The notes under the pieces were generated by a model. The model was given only the letters and a program-made list of their open reading frames with translations, made no database searches and had not been told where the DNA came from. Shown in pieces: positions 57,012-64,000 of a DNA stretch of 64,000 nucleotides. The stretch covers positions 62,001-126,000 of the forward strand of contig JAYRYA010000009.1 of assembly GCA_041917255.1 (NCBI GenBank), in the 5' to 3' direction. The stretch is from Zoogloea sp041917255. Its GTDB lineage: Bacteria > Pseudomonadota > Gammaproteobacteria > Burkholderiales > Rhodocyclaceae. A program made the position numbers and the translations under genes. Positions within the stretch are counted from its first letter, which is position 1. Each line of letters starts with the position of its first letter.

Positions 57012-57041
57012 CCCATCCCTCGAACCCATTCCCCGCTACCC
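57012..57041 (-). other. Candidate G-quadruplex/i-motif ahead of DUF1841 gene
   Basis: On the minus strand five runs of three or four G lie within 30 bases, with loops of 4, 3, 5 and 2 (runs at 57039-57041, 57031-57034, 57025-57027, 57017-57019 and 57012-57014). The site ends 21 bases before the DUF1841 ATG. The rest of the 86-base gap is also built of G-run tracts on alternating strands. Confidence 0.55.
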
Positions 57042-57061
57042 ACTTACTACTCCCCACAAAA

Positions 57062-57490
57062 ATGTTCGATCCTTCCCGTGACCAGGCCCGCCAGTTCTTC
57101 GTCGATTCCTGGCGCAAGCACCAGAACCGCGAAGTCCTGACCCAGCTCGAGATCATCGCTGCCGACCTCGTCGCCCATCACCCGGAATACCACGCGCTCA
57201 TCAACGATCCCGATGGAGTTCAGAAGGATTTCAGCCCCGACGACGGGCAGATCAATCCCTTCCTGCATCTGTCACTGCATCTGGCCATCGAGGAACAGCT
57301 CTCCATCAACCAGCCGCCGGGCATCCGCGAGGCCTTCGAACACGCCCAAGCCCGCCATGGCGACCGTCACGCGGCGCTCCACGACGTGCTCGAATGCCTG
57401 GGTGAAACCATCTGGCGCGCCCAGCGCGACAAGGCGCCCCTCGACGGCAAGGCCTACGTCGAATGCGTATGGAAGCGGGCCGGCGGCTAA
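57062..57490 (+). CDS. DUF1841 family protein
   Basis: A 142-residue cytoplasmic protein of the DUF1841 family, function unknown. ATG 57062 gives the family start MFDPSRDQARQFFVDSWRKH. Other conserved parts are LTQLEIIAADLVAHHPEYH, INPFLHLSLHLAIEEQLSINQPPGI (about 63-87) and the C-terminal HDVLECLGETIWRAQRD. Several conserved His and Glu residues could bind a metal or ligand, but I would not assign a function. It follows nth after an 86-base G/C-run-rich gap and is closed by a strong terminator. Confidence 0.9.
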   Translation: MFDPSRDQARQFFVDSWRKHQNREVLTQLEIIAADLVAHHPEYHALINDPDGVQKDFSPDDGQINPFLHLSLHLAIEEQLSINQPPGIREAFEHAQARHGDRHAALHDVLECLGETIWRAQRDKAPLDGKAYVECVWKRAGG

Positions 57491-57513
57491 GTCCAGCCCG
57501 GTCACGCCACCCG

Positions 57514-57536
57514 CCCCCGGCCCGGCCGGGGGTTTT
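57514..57536 (+). terminator. Intrinsic terminator after DUF1841 gene
   Basis: CCCCCGG (57514-57520) pairs with CCGGGGG (57526-57532) and is followed immediately by TTTT. It separates the rnf-nth block from the sulfur-related island. Confidence 0.85.
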
Positions 57537-57597
57537 CATTTGAGCGCGCCGGATTCCGGGCCCGGCCCTATTCCATTCTGGTGATTAGCTTCTTCCT

Positions 57598-57609
57598 TTT
57601 AATTGGTTC
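57598..57609 (+). promoter_or_regulatory. Shared island motif, copy 1 (ahead of sulfate-binding protein gene)
   Basis: TTTAATTGGTTC, 63 bases before the ATG at 57673. An identical 12-mer lies at nearly the same distance before the metN-like gene (59480-59491). A TAGACT hexamer (57630-57635) follows as a possible -10, placing the motif where an activator would touch the -35 region. Confidence 0.6.
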
Positions 57610-57672
57610 GGTTGGCGCCGCCTCGTCCCTAGACTTGGCGCATCCAATCACGAAAACCAGAAGGAAGTCACC

Positions 57673-58680
57673 ATGCCCCAACACTTCAAGCGCCGCCTTT
57701 TTGCCGGCCTCCTCGCCATCGGTATCGCCACCCCTGCCCTGGCCCAGCAGACCTTGCTCAACGTCTCCTACGACCCGACCCGCGAGCTCTACCAGGACTT
57801 CAACACTGCCTTTGCCAAATACTGGAAGAACAAGACCAACGAAGCCGTCACCATCAAGCAATCCCACGGCGGGTCAGGCAAGCAAGCCCGCTCGGTGATC
57901 GACGGCCTGGAAGCCGACGTGGTCACCCTGGCCCTCGCCTACGACGTAGACGCGCTGGCCGACAAGGCCAAGCTGATCCCCACCGACTGGCAGAAGCGCC
58001 TGCCGCACAACGCCTCCCCCTACACCTCGACGATTGTGTTCCTTGTACGCAAGGGCAATCCCAAGCAGATCCGCGACTGGAACGACCTCGCCAAACCCGG
58101 CGTCGCGGTGGTCACCCCCAACCCCAAGACCTCTGGCGGCGCCCGCTGGAACTACCTCGCCGCCTGGGGCTACGCCCTCAAGCAGCCCGGTGGCACCGAC
58201 GCCAGCGCGAAGGAGTTCGTGAAGAAGATCTACGCCAACGTCAAGGTGCTCGACTCCGGCGCCCGGGGCTCCACCACCACCTTTGTCGAGCGCGGCATCG
58301 GCGACGTGCTGATCGCCTGGGAGAACGAAGCCTACCTGGCGATCAAGGAACTCGGCCCCGACAAGTTCGACCTCGTCACCCCGTCCATCTCCATCCTCGC
58401 CGAACCGCCGGTCAGCATCGTGGACAAGGTGGTGGACAAGCGCGGCACCCGCAAGCTCGCCACCGCCTATCTCGAGTACCTGTACTCGCCCGAAGGCCAG
58501 ACCCTTGCCGGCGACAACTACTACCGGCCGCGTGATCCAAAGATCGCCGCCAAGTACGCCAAGCAGTTCGCACCGGTCAAGTTGTTCACCATCGACGACA
58601 CTTTTGGCGGCTGGACGAAGGCCCAGCAGCTTCACTTCGCCGACGGCGGCATCTTCGACCAGATCACCACCGTCCGCTGA
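57673..58680 (+). CDS. Sulfate/thiosulfate ABC transporter substrate-binding protein
   Basis: A 335-residue periplasmic binding protein of the Sbp/CysP family. Its signal peptide (RRLFAGLLAIGIATPALA, cleavage before Gln25) is followed by LNVSYDPTRELYQDFN and QSHGGSGKQARSVIDGLEADVV (anion-binding loops), then TPNPKTSGGARWNYLAAWGYA (about 155-175). These identify the sulfate/thiosulfate-binding group. AAGGAAG lies before the ATG. Unusually, no cysT, cysW or cysA follows; the next genes are a hydrolase and a MetNIQ-like importer, so the membrane partner is elsewhere or the protein has another role. Confidence 0.93.
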   Translation: MPQHFKRRLFAGLLAIGIATPALAQQTLLNVSYDPTRELYQDFNTAFAKYWKNKTNEAVTIKQSHGGSGKQARSVIDGLEADVVTLALAYDVDALADKAKLIPTDWQKRLPHNASPYTSTIVFLVRKGNPKQIRDWNDLAKPGVAVVTPNPKTSGGARWNYLAAWGYALKQPGGTDASAKEFVKKIYANVKVLDSGARGSTTTFVERGIGDVLIAWENEAYLAIKELGPDKFDLVTPSISILAEPPVSIVDKVVDKRGTRKLATAYLEYLYSPEGQTLAGDNYYRPRDPKIAAKYAKQFAPVKLFTIDDTFGGWTKAQQLHFADGGIFDQITTVR

Positions 58681-58691
58681 TCCCGCGCGCC

Positions 58692-59360
58692 ATGCACCGC
58701 ACCACCCTCATCGTCCCGGGTTTTCACGGAAGTGGGCCCGAACACTGGCAAAGCTGGATGGAAACCCAATTGCCCGACACCCGGCGCATTGCCGGCGTCG
58801 ACTGGGCGCTGCCGATACTGGCCCGCTGGGCCAATGCCGTACGCGACGCCATCGACAGTTCGCCGGGGCCGGTGTGGGTGGTGGCCCACAGCTTTGGCTG
58901 TCTCGCCGCGGTCGTTGCCGCCGCCGACCGCCCCAACCGCGTTGCCGGCCTGATGCTCGTCGCGCCGGCCGACCCGGACCGCTTCACCCCGACCGGCCTG
59001 CGCGACGCCGCCACCTACCACGAACAGGACAGCGTCGCGCGATGGATTCCTCGCGAAGCGCTACCCGCACCCAGCCTGGTGATCGCCAGCACCAACGACC
59101 CGTGGGTGCGGCTATCGTCCGCCGCCTACTGGGCCGACTGCTGGGGTAGCCAGTTCGTGGACATCGGCGCCGCCGGCCACATCAACGTGGACTCCGGCCA
59201 CGGCCCGTGGCCTCAGGGCCTGGCCTTGCTCCAGCGTCTTCAGGCCGCCTGCGAAGACCTGCCGCTCGGCAGCATCGACAACAGCGCCATCAACCGCCGG
59301 GGCCGGCACAGCGCATTGGCAAAGCTGCGCCACCGCACCCGCCAGATCGCCGGCATCTGA
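58692..59360 (+). CDS. RBBP9/YdeN-like serine hydrolase
   Basis: A 222-residue alpha/beta hydrolase of the RBBP9/YdeN family. Family motifs are TLIVPGFHGSGPEHWQSWME at the N-terminus, the nucleophile VVAHSFGCLAAV (Ser about 61), an acid in IASTNDPWVRL (about 139), and the catalytic His in AAGHINVDSGHGPWPQG (about 160). A basic C-terminal extension of about 35 residues (RRGRHSALAKLRHRTRQIAG) goes beyond the core. There is no signal peptide, so it is cytoplasmic. It follows the sulfate-binding protein gene by 11 bases, suggesting it hydrolyses a sulfur-containing ester or amide, but this is inference from context. Confidence 0.85.
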   Translation: MHRTTLIVPGFHGSGPEHWQSWMETQLPDTRRIAGVDWALPILARWANAVRDAIDSSPGPVWVVAHSFGCLAAVVAAADRPNRVAGLMLVAPADPDRFTPTGLRDAATYHEQDSVARWIPREALPAPSLVIASTNDPWVRLSSAAYWADCWGSQFVDIGAAGHINVDSGHGPWPQGLALLQRLQAACEDLPLGSIDNSAINRRGRHSALAKLRHRTRQIAGI

Positions 59361-59448
59361 CCGCCGCAAACCGCCCGCGCCCGGGTCCGCAAGGACACCG
59401 GGCCGCTCGCCGTGGACGCAGATCGCCCAGCCGTCAGGCATGCAAAGC

Positions 59449-59477
59449 TCTGCACGAATCATCTGCATAACTCTGCA
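59449..59477 (+). repeat. Three TCTGCA repeats upstream of the metN-like gene
   Basis: TCTGCA occurs at 59449, 59462 and 59472, ending 3 bases before the shared 12-base motif. Spacing is 13 and 10 bases, close to helical phasing. This is a possible activator-binding array. Confidence 0.45.
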
Positions 59478-59479
59478 GA

Positions 59480-59491
59480 TTTAATTGGTTC
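59480..59491 (+). promoter_or_regulatory. Shared island motif, copy 2 (ahead of metN-like gene)
   Basis: TTTAATTGGTTC, 57 bases before the ATG at 59549, identical to 57598-57609. AATAAA at 59511-59516 follows at a distance similar to the TAGACT after copy 1. Confidence 0.6.
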
Positions 59492-59548
59492 TGGTGCCAG
59501 AGCCCGGCGAATAAAGTGGCTGCATTCCCAGCACTTTTGCACCGCACC

Positions 59549-60400
59549 ATGTCCGCTACCCCAGCATCCACGCCCGCCATCGCGCTCAAGGGCGTCTCCC
59601 GCCGCTTTACCGACCCCGGTGGCGGCGAGGTCGGCGTTCGCACCACCGATCTGGTGGTTCCCCAAGGCGAGATCCACGGGATCATCGGCTTCTCGGGCGC
59701 CGGCAAGTCGACCCTGCTGCGCCTGGTCAACCTGCTCGAGCGCCCCGACGCCGGCGAGGTGATCGTCCACGGCCAGAACCTCACCCGGCTCTCGGCCGCC
59801 GGCCTGCGCCAGGCCCGCCACCACATCGGGATGATCTTCCAGCACTTCAACCTGCTGCATAACCAGACCGTCGCCGAGAACGTCGCCCTGCCCATGCGCA
59901 TTGCCGGTGCCAGCCCTGCCCACATCAAGAAGCGCGTCGCCACCTGCCTAGATTTCGTCGGTCTGGCGGCAAAGGCGGATGTTTACCCCGGCCGGCTCTC
60001 CGGTGGCCAGAAGCAGCGCGTCGCCATCGCCCGCGCCCTGGCGCCCGAGCCCCATGTGCTCCTTGCCGACGAACCCACCTCCGCCCTCGATCCGCGCACC
60101 ACGCTGGATCTGCTGGACGTGCTGGCCGACGCCAACCGCCAGTTCGGCGTGACGATCCTCCTCGTCAGCCACGAGATGGAAGTGGTCCGCCGCCTGTGCC
60201 AACGGGTGTCAGTGATGGAGGGTGGCCGCATCGTCGAGCAGCTCGACATCGCCAACGGTGCGATCCCCGAAGGCTCCCGGCTCGCCAGCTGGCTGGCCGA
60301 TTTTGGCGCCATCGGCCCCGCCGCCAGCCCGTCCCCTACGCAGGCCGAGGCAGCTGCGCCTTCCCCGCATCACTTCGCCCTGGAGGCCGCCCATGCCTGA
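59549..60400 (+). CDS. MetN-like ABC importer ATPase lacking the C-terminal regulatory domain
   Basis: A 283-residue ATPase of the methionine-uptake (MUT) ABC family. ATG 59549 is preferred to the upstream GTG. Motifs: Walker A GFSGAGKST (about 49-57), IGMIFQHFNLL (Q-loop), signature LSGGQKQRVA, Walker B HVLLADEPTSALDP, switch LVSHEMEV. True MetN is about 340 residues, with a C-terminal NIL/ACT-like domain that binds methionine and shuts transport. Here only about 45 Pro/Ala-rich residues follow the catalytic core, so that control is absent. The permease gene overlaps by 8 bases. Confidence 0.9.
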   Translation: MSATPASTPAIALKGVSRRFTDPGGGEVGVRTTDLVVPQGEIHGIIGFSGAGKSTLLRLVNLLERPDAGEVIVHGQNLTRLSAAGLRQARHHIGMIFQHFNLLHNQTVAENVALPMRIAGASPAHIKKRVATCLDFVGLAAKADVYPGRLSGGQKQRVAIARALAPEPHVLLADEPTSALDPRTTLDLLDVLADANRQFGVTILLVSHEMEVVRRLCQRVSVMEGGRIVEQLDIANGAIPEGSRLASWLADFGAIGPAASPSPTQAEAAAPSPHHFALEAAHA

Positions 60401-61070
60401 AAACCTCCTCGATACGCTGGTCGAGCTGCAGCCCGAGATCTTCAAAGCCACCGGCGAAACCCTGCTGATGCTCGCCATCTGCCTGTCGGTGGCGCTCGTA
60501 CTGGGCGGCGCGCTGGGCATCCTGGTGTTCCTCACCAGCCGTGGTCAGTCGCTGGAGCGCTTCCGCGGCTTCAACCTGGTCACCAACGGCGTGATCAACG
60601 TGGTGCGCAGCTTCCCGTTCATCATCCTGCTGGTGGCGATCTCGCCCTTCACCCGGGTGATCGCCGGCACCTCCATCGGGCCGCTGGCGGCCAGCGTGCC
60701 GCTGTCCATCGCCGCCACCTTCTACTTCGCCCGCCTCATCGAGCAAACCCTCCGCGACGTGCCCCGCGGCGTGATCGAGGCCGCCGAAGCCATGGGCGCC
60801 TCGCCGCTGCAAATCGTCCGCCACGTGCTGCTGGTCGAGGCCCGCTCGGGCCTGGTGCTGGCCATCACCGTGCTGGCCGTAAGCTTTCTGTCCTACTCGG
60901 CCGTGGCCGGCGTGGTGGGCGGCGGCGGCATCGGCGACCTGGCGATCCGCTACGGGTACTACCGGTTCCAGACTGACGTGATGGTCATCACCATCGTCCT
61001 GCTCATCGCCCTCGTCCAGAGCGTCCAGTTTGCCGGCCAGTGGCTCGCCCGCCGGGTGGACAAGCGCTAA
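60393..61070 (+). CDS. MetI-like ABC importer permease
   Basis: A 225-residue inner-membrane permease of the MetI type with five helices. The coupling-helix motif is EAAEAMGASPLQIVRHVLLVEA (about 127-148), and the C-terminal SYSAVAGVVGGGGIGDLAIRYGYYRFQTDVM is typical of the D-methionine importer family. It starts inside the ATPase gene, so both are co-translated. It is followed after 48 bases by the matching binding protein. The substrate is probably a small organosulfur compound or amino acid, undecided. Confidence 0.92.
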   Translation: MPENLLDTLVELQPEIFKATGETLLMLAICLSVALVLGGALGILVFLTSRGQSLERFRGFNLVTNGVINVVRSFPFIILLVAISPFTRVIAGTSIGPLAASVPLSIAATFYFARLIEQTLRDVPRGVIEAAEAMGASPLQIVRHVLLVEARSGLVLAITVLAVSFLSYSAVAGVVGGGGIGDLAIRYGYYRFQTDVMVITIVLLIALVQSVQFAGQWLARRVDKR

Positions 61071-61118
61071 CCCCAAAACAACAACACCTCAAATCCAATC
61101 GTTCCGGAGAACACCACC

Positions 61119-61949
61119 ATGCACAGCACCCGCCGCCACTTCGCCCTGCGCCTTGCCCAGCTTGCCGCCACCGTCGGTCTCGTCGCCGGGCTCGGCCTTG
61201 GCACCGCCCACGCCCAGGAGAAGAAGACCCTCGTCATCGGCGCCACCGCCGGCTCCAACTTCGACCAGCTCAAGCTCGGCATCAAGCCGGTGCTCGAAAA
61301 GAAGGGCTTCACCGTCAAGCTCGTCGAGCTCAACGACTACGTGCAGCCCAACCTGGCCCTCGCCCAGGGCTCGCTGGACGCCAACCTGTTCCAGCACATC
61401 ATCTATCTGAAGAAGTTCTCGGCCGACAAGGGCCTGAACCTCACCGACATCACCAAGGCGCCCATCGCCCCGCTGGGCCTGTATTCCAAGAAGCGCAAGA
61501 GCCTTGCCGACGTCAAGGACGGCGACCGCATCACCCTGCCCAACGACCCGAGCAACCTGGCCCGCGCGCTGGTCTTCCTGGAACAGCTCAAGCTCGTCAA
61601 GGTGAAGGCCGGCGTCGATCCGCTCAAGGCCACCGAGAAGGACGTGGCCGAGAACCCGCGCAAGCTGGTGCTCACCCCCATCGAAGCCGCCCAGCTGCCG
61701 CGCACCCTCGACGACGCCGAGTTCGCCCTCATCAACGGCAACTTCGCGATCTCGTCCGGCCTCAAGCTCACCGAAGCCGTGGCCCTCGAGAAGACCCCGG
61801 ACCACTACCTCAACGTGGTCGCCGTGAAGACCGAGGACAGGGACAAGCCCTGGGCCAAGGACATCGCCGGCGCCTTCCACGCCCCCGAATACCGCGCCGC
61901 GCTGGACAAGCACTTCGCCGGCTACGCCCGCCCGGCCTTCCTCCAGTAA
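61119..61949 (+). CDS. MetQ/NlpA-like substrate-binding protein, not a lipoprotein
   Basis: A 276-residue binding protein of the NlpA/MetQ family. The signal peptide begins STRRHFALRLAQLA and ends AHA before Gln33. There is no lipobox Cys, unlike standard MetQ, and TRRHFAL resembles a twin-arginine signal, so folded export is possible. Mature motifs are FTVKLVELNDYVQPNLALA, SLDANLFQHIIYLKKF (about 87-102), TLPNDPSNLARALVFLEQLKL (about 142-162) and ALINGNFAI. A GGAG site precedes the ATG. It completes a MetNIQ-like importer whose ligand may differ from methionine. Confidence 0.9.
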   Translation: MHSTRRHFALRLAQLAATVGLVAGLGLGTAHAQEKKTLVIGATAGSNFDQLKLGIKPVLEKKGFTVKLVELNDYVQPNLALAQGSLDANLFQHIIYLKKFSADKGLNLTDITKAPIAPLGLYSKKRKSLADVKDGDRITLPNDPSNLARALVFLEQLKLVKVKAGVDPLKATEKDVAENPRKLVLTPIEAAQLPRTLDDAEFALINGNFAISSGLKLTEAVALEKTPDHYLNVVAVKTEDRDKPWAKDIAGAFHAPEYRAALDKHFAGYARPAFLQ

Positions 61950-61961
61950 TCGAGCCTGCCT

Positions 61962-61987
61962 GTAGGTCGGGCTTCAGTCCGACCTAC
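61962..61987. repeat. REP-like palindrome
   Basis: GTAGGTCGG (61962-61970) and CCGACCTAC (61979-61987) form a 9-bp inverted repeat around GCTTCAGT. This closely resembles the REP-type intergenic palindromes built on GTAGGTCGG...CCGACCTAC that are scattered in many proteobacterial genomes. It lies between the metQ-like and PaaK-like genes and may attenuate read-through. Confidence 0.65.
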
Positions 61988-62010
61988 GCAGCCCCCAAGG
62001 ATTCAACGTC

Positions 62011-63342
62011 ATGCTGAGCCCCCACCGTCCCTTCTGGAACGCCGCCCTCGAAACCCCGTCCCGCGTCGATTGGGATGCCCTGAAGCTGCAGCTGCTACAG
62101 AAGCACCTCCTCCACGCCTACCACCACTCGCCCTTCTACCGGGCGAGTTTCGACGCTGCCGGCGTGCATCCTGAGATCGTCCGCAGCCTCGACGACATCC
62201 GCCTGTTCCCCTTCATCAACAAATCCACCCTGCGCGAGCGTCAGCTCGCCGTGCCGCCCTTCGGCGATCTGGTGGCCGTGCCGGAGCGGGACATCGTCTA
62301 CATCTCCGCCTCCAGTGGCTCCACCGGCGTGCCCACCGCCTCGCCCTTCACGGCCCAGGATTTCGACGACTGGATCGACTACGAGGCGCGCCAGTTCTGG
62401 TCCTCGGGCCTGCGCCCGGAAGACCGCTACGCCCACTCGCTCAACTTCTCGCTGTTCGTCGGCGGCCCGTGCGTGCTGGGCGCCCAGAAGCTCGGCGCCC
62501 TGTCGATCCACGCCGGCACCGTGCCGTCCGAGCGCCTGCTCGCCATCCTGCGCCAGTTCCAGGTCACCGCCATCTGGACGACGCCGTCCTACGCCTGGTA
62601 TCTGGGCGAGACCGCCATCAAGGAAGGCATCGACCTGCGCAAGGATCTGTCGGTACGGCGCATCTTCGTGGCAGGTGAGCCTGGCGGCTCGATCCCCGAA
62701 ACCCGCCAGCGTATCGAAGACCTGTGGGGCGCCTCGGTGTACGACTACTACGGCTTGTCCGACATCTTCGGCTCCTGCGCCGGCATGTGCGAGGAGAAGG
62801 ACGGTCTGCACTGGGCTGAGGATCACATCCTCGTCGAGGTGCTCCACCCGGATACCAACGAGCCGGTGCCCGAAGGCGGCCGCGGCGAGCTGGTGCTCAC
62901 CACCCTCAAGAAGACCGCCCGACCGATGATCCGCTTCCGCACCGGCGACATCGTGTCCTTCACCTCCGACCCCTGCGCCTGCGGCCGCACCTCGATCCGC
63001 CTCCAGGGCATCCACGGCCGACTCGACGACATGCTCATCATCAAGGGCGTCAATGTCTTCCCCAGCGACGTGGAGGCCATCGCCCGGCGAGACCACGACC
63101 TCACCGGCGAATACCGGCTGATCGTCGAGCGCGAAAACCATCTCGATCGCCTCACCGTCGAGGTCGAGCGCACCGCCGCCGCCACGGCTACCGATGCCGA
63201 CCTCGCCAGCCGTTTCGCCCACCACCTGAAGGCGGTCACCGGCGTCAGCGCGGTGGTGAGCATCCTGCCGCCCGACACCCTGCCCCGCGCCACCCACAAG
63301 GCCAAGCGTGTGGACGACCGCCGCAGCGGCGTGTGGGGCTGA
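62011..63342 (+). CDS. PaaK-like (phenylacetate-CoA ligase family) adenylate-forming enzyme
   Basis: A 443-residue adenylate-forming enzyme of the phenylacetate-CoA ligase family. It has the P-loop YISASSGSTGVPTA (about 93-106), the acidic motif VYDYYGLSDIFGSCAG (about 245-260), the AMP-ribose Asp in IRFRTGDIVSF, a Cys-rich CACGRTSIRLQGIHGRLDDM, and a C-terminal lysine region with PRATHKAKRV. Such enzymes activate aryl or acyl acids as adenylates and then CoA thioesters. Placement between a MetNIQ-like importer and metY suggests the acid comes from a sulfur compound taken up by the importer, but the substrate cannot be read from sequence. Confidence 0.9.
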   Translation: MLSPHRPFWNAALETPSRVDWDALKLQLLQKHLLHAYHHSPFYRASFDAAGVHPEIVRSLDDIRLFPFINKSTLRERQLAVPPFGDLVAVPERDIVYISASSGSTGVPTASPFTAQDFDDWIDYEARQFWSSGLRPEDRYAHSLNFSLFVGGPCVLGAQKLGALSIHAGTVPSERLLAILRQFQVTAIWTTPSYAWYLGETAIKEGIDLRKDLSVRRIFVAGEPGGSIPETRQRIEDLWGASVYDYYGLSDIFGSCAGMCEEKDGLHWAEDHILVEVLHPDTNEPVPEGGRGELVLTTLKKTARPMIRFRTGDIVSFTSDPCACGRTSIRLQGIHGRLDDMLIIKGVNVFPSDVEAIARRDHDLTGEYRLIVERENHLDRLTVEVERTAAATATDADLASRFAHHLKAVTGVSAVVSILPPDTLPRATHKAKRVDDRRSGVWG

Positions 63343-63395
63343 GGCCAACGCCTCGCCAGATACAACAAAACAAGACAAACCCAAGGAGCCTCGCC

Positions 63396-64000
63396 ATGAC
63401 CGACCGCAAAGCCGCCTACCGTTTCGAAACCCTGCAGGTCCACGCCGGCCAGCAACCCGCCCCGGGCACCAACGCCCGCGCCGTGCCGATCTACCAGACC
63501 ACCTCCTACACCTTCAACGACGCCGACCACGGCGCGCGCCTCTTTGCGCTGAAGGAGTTCGGCAACATCTACACCCGGATCATGAACCCGACCACCGACG
63601 TCTTCGAGCAGCGCATCGCCGCGCTCGAAGGCGGCGTCGCGGCGGTGGCTACCAGCTCCGGCCAGGCCGCCCAGTTCCTGGCCATCACGACCATCGCCCA
63701 GGCCGGCGACAACATCGTGTCCACCAGCTATGTGTATGGCGGCACCTATAACCAGTTCAAGGTCACGCTGCCGCGCCTCGGCATCGAGGTGAAGTTCGTC
63801 GAGGGCGACGACCCCGAGGATTTCCGTCGCGCCATCGACGCCAACACCAAGGCCTTGTACGTGGAGACCATCGGCAACCCGCGCTTCAACATCCCGGATT
63901 TCGAGGCGCTGGCGCAGATCGCCCACGAGGCCGGCATTCCGCTGATCGTCGACAACACCTTCGGCGCTGGCGGCTACATCGCCCGCCCCATCGACCACGG
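63396..64000 (+). CDS. metY: O-acetylhomoserine sulfhydrylase (aminocarboxypropyltransferase), 3' truncated by window edge
   Basis: PLP enzyme that makes homocysteine (or methionine) directly from O-acetylhomoserine and sulfide or methanethiol. The first 201 codons are present and the frame is open to the window edge. AAGGAG about 8 bases upstream fixes ATG 63396. The sequence reads FETLQVHAGQQPAPGTNARA, PIYQTTSYTF, YTRIMNPTTDVFEQRIAALEGG (about 60-81), ATSSGQAAQFLAI and YVETIGNPRFNIPD, all typical. The PLP lysine lies beyond the edge. It fits a sulfur-scavenging role for the island, since it fixes released sulfide into homocysteine. Confidence 0.95.
   Translation, partial: MTDRKAAYRFETLQVHAGQQPAPGTNARAVPIYQTTSYTFNDADHGARLFALKEFGNIYTRIMNPTTDVFEQRIAALEGGVAAVATSSGQAAQFLAITTIAQAGDNIVSTSYVYGGTYNQFKVTLPRLGIEVKFVEGDDPEDFRRAIDANTKALYVETIGNPRFNIPDFEALAQIAHEAGIPLIVDNTFGAGGYIARPIDH

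Noticed and set aside
59549..61949. Annotating the importer simply as methionine transporter metNIQ
   Set aside because: The ATPase lacks the methionine-sensing domain and the binding protein lacks the lipobox, so the ligand should stay open.
1..64000. tRNA genes, CRISPR arrays, insertion sequences or prophage
   Set aside because: Gaps are short and contain no cloverleaf, regular spaced repeats or terminal inverted repeats; no transposase or integrase frame was seen.

Overview
This is a high-GC chromosomal window from a betaproteobacterium. Gene content and order fit the Rhodocyclales (Azoarcus/Thauera/Zoogloea neighbourhood): an rnfABCDGE-nth operon, glyA-nrdR-ribD, a rhodanese-grxC-secB-gpsA block, algH-ruvX-pyrR-pyrB-pyrC', and denitrifier-style respiratory cytochromes. 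The family assignment is inference from gene content. Coding density is very high and many neighbours overlap by 4-16 bases. No stretch over 300 bases lacks a gene; the longest gap is 38060-38352. I saw no tRNA, rRNA, CRISPR array, insertion sequence or prophage.

Layout. 1-2840: end of panC, a GT39-type membrane protein with an apparent C-terminal frameshift, and a small membrane protein. 3021-10358: a MacB-like ABC exporter (adaptor, ATPase, two permeases) with its own QseBC-like two-component system; a convergent CBS-domain gene splits the exporter. 10474-12957: cytochrome b561, cytochrome c', a DUF3365 haem protein and a DedA protein. 13143-19360: DUF2789, an HD-GYP phosphodiesterase, uppP, two alpha/beta hydrolases, a methyltransferase and photolyase. 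19440-23168: algH-ruvX-pyrR-pyrB and a catalytically dead dihydroorotase. 23353-29603: a GGDEF protein, a TRAP transporter pair, a phosphatase and a chemoreceptor. 29721-38059: glyA-nrdR-ribD, an envelope trio (beta-propeller, deacetylase, fatty acid hydroxylase), then ctpA, a His-rich protein and moeB. 38353-41332: ArsR regulator, rhodanese, grxC, secB, SH3 protein, gpsA. 41335-47118: trmL, comF, bioB-bioC, a nucleotidase, aroG, serB. 47368-50933: NlpC/P60 hydrolase, aat, bpt, a barrel-like protein, pyrD. 51046-57490: rnfABCDGE, nth, DUF1841. 57673-64000: a sulfur-linked island.

How the genes connect. The HD-GYP gene, the GGDEF gene and the chemoreceptor each have a sequence resembling a flagellar sigma-28 (FliA) promoter; the GGDEF one matches 15 of 16 positions of the enterobacterial consensus I recall. 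Cyclic-di-GMP turnover and chemotaxis may therefore belong to one flagellar regulon. The rightmost island (sulfate-binding protein, RBBP9-like hydrolase, a MetNIQ-like importer without the usual C-terminal regulatory domain, a PaaK-like ligase, O-acetylhomoserine sulfhydrylase) carries the same 12-base motif ahead of both of its likely transcription units. It is the best candidate here for an undescribed pathway, probably scavenging of an organic sulfur compound. Most of the rest is housekeeping.
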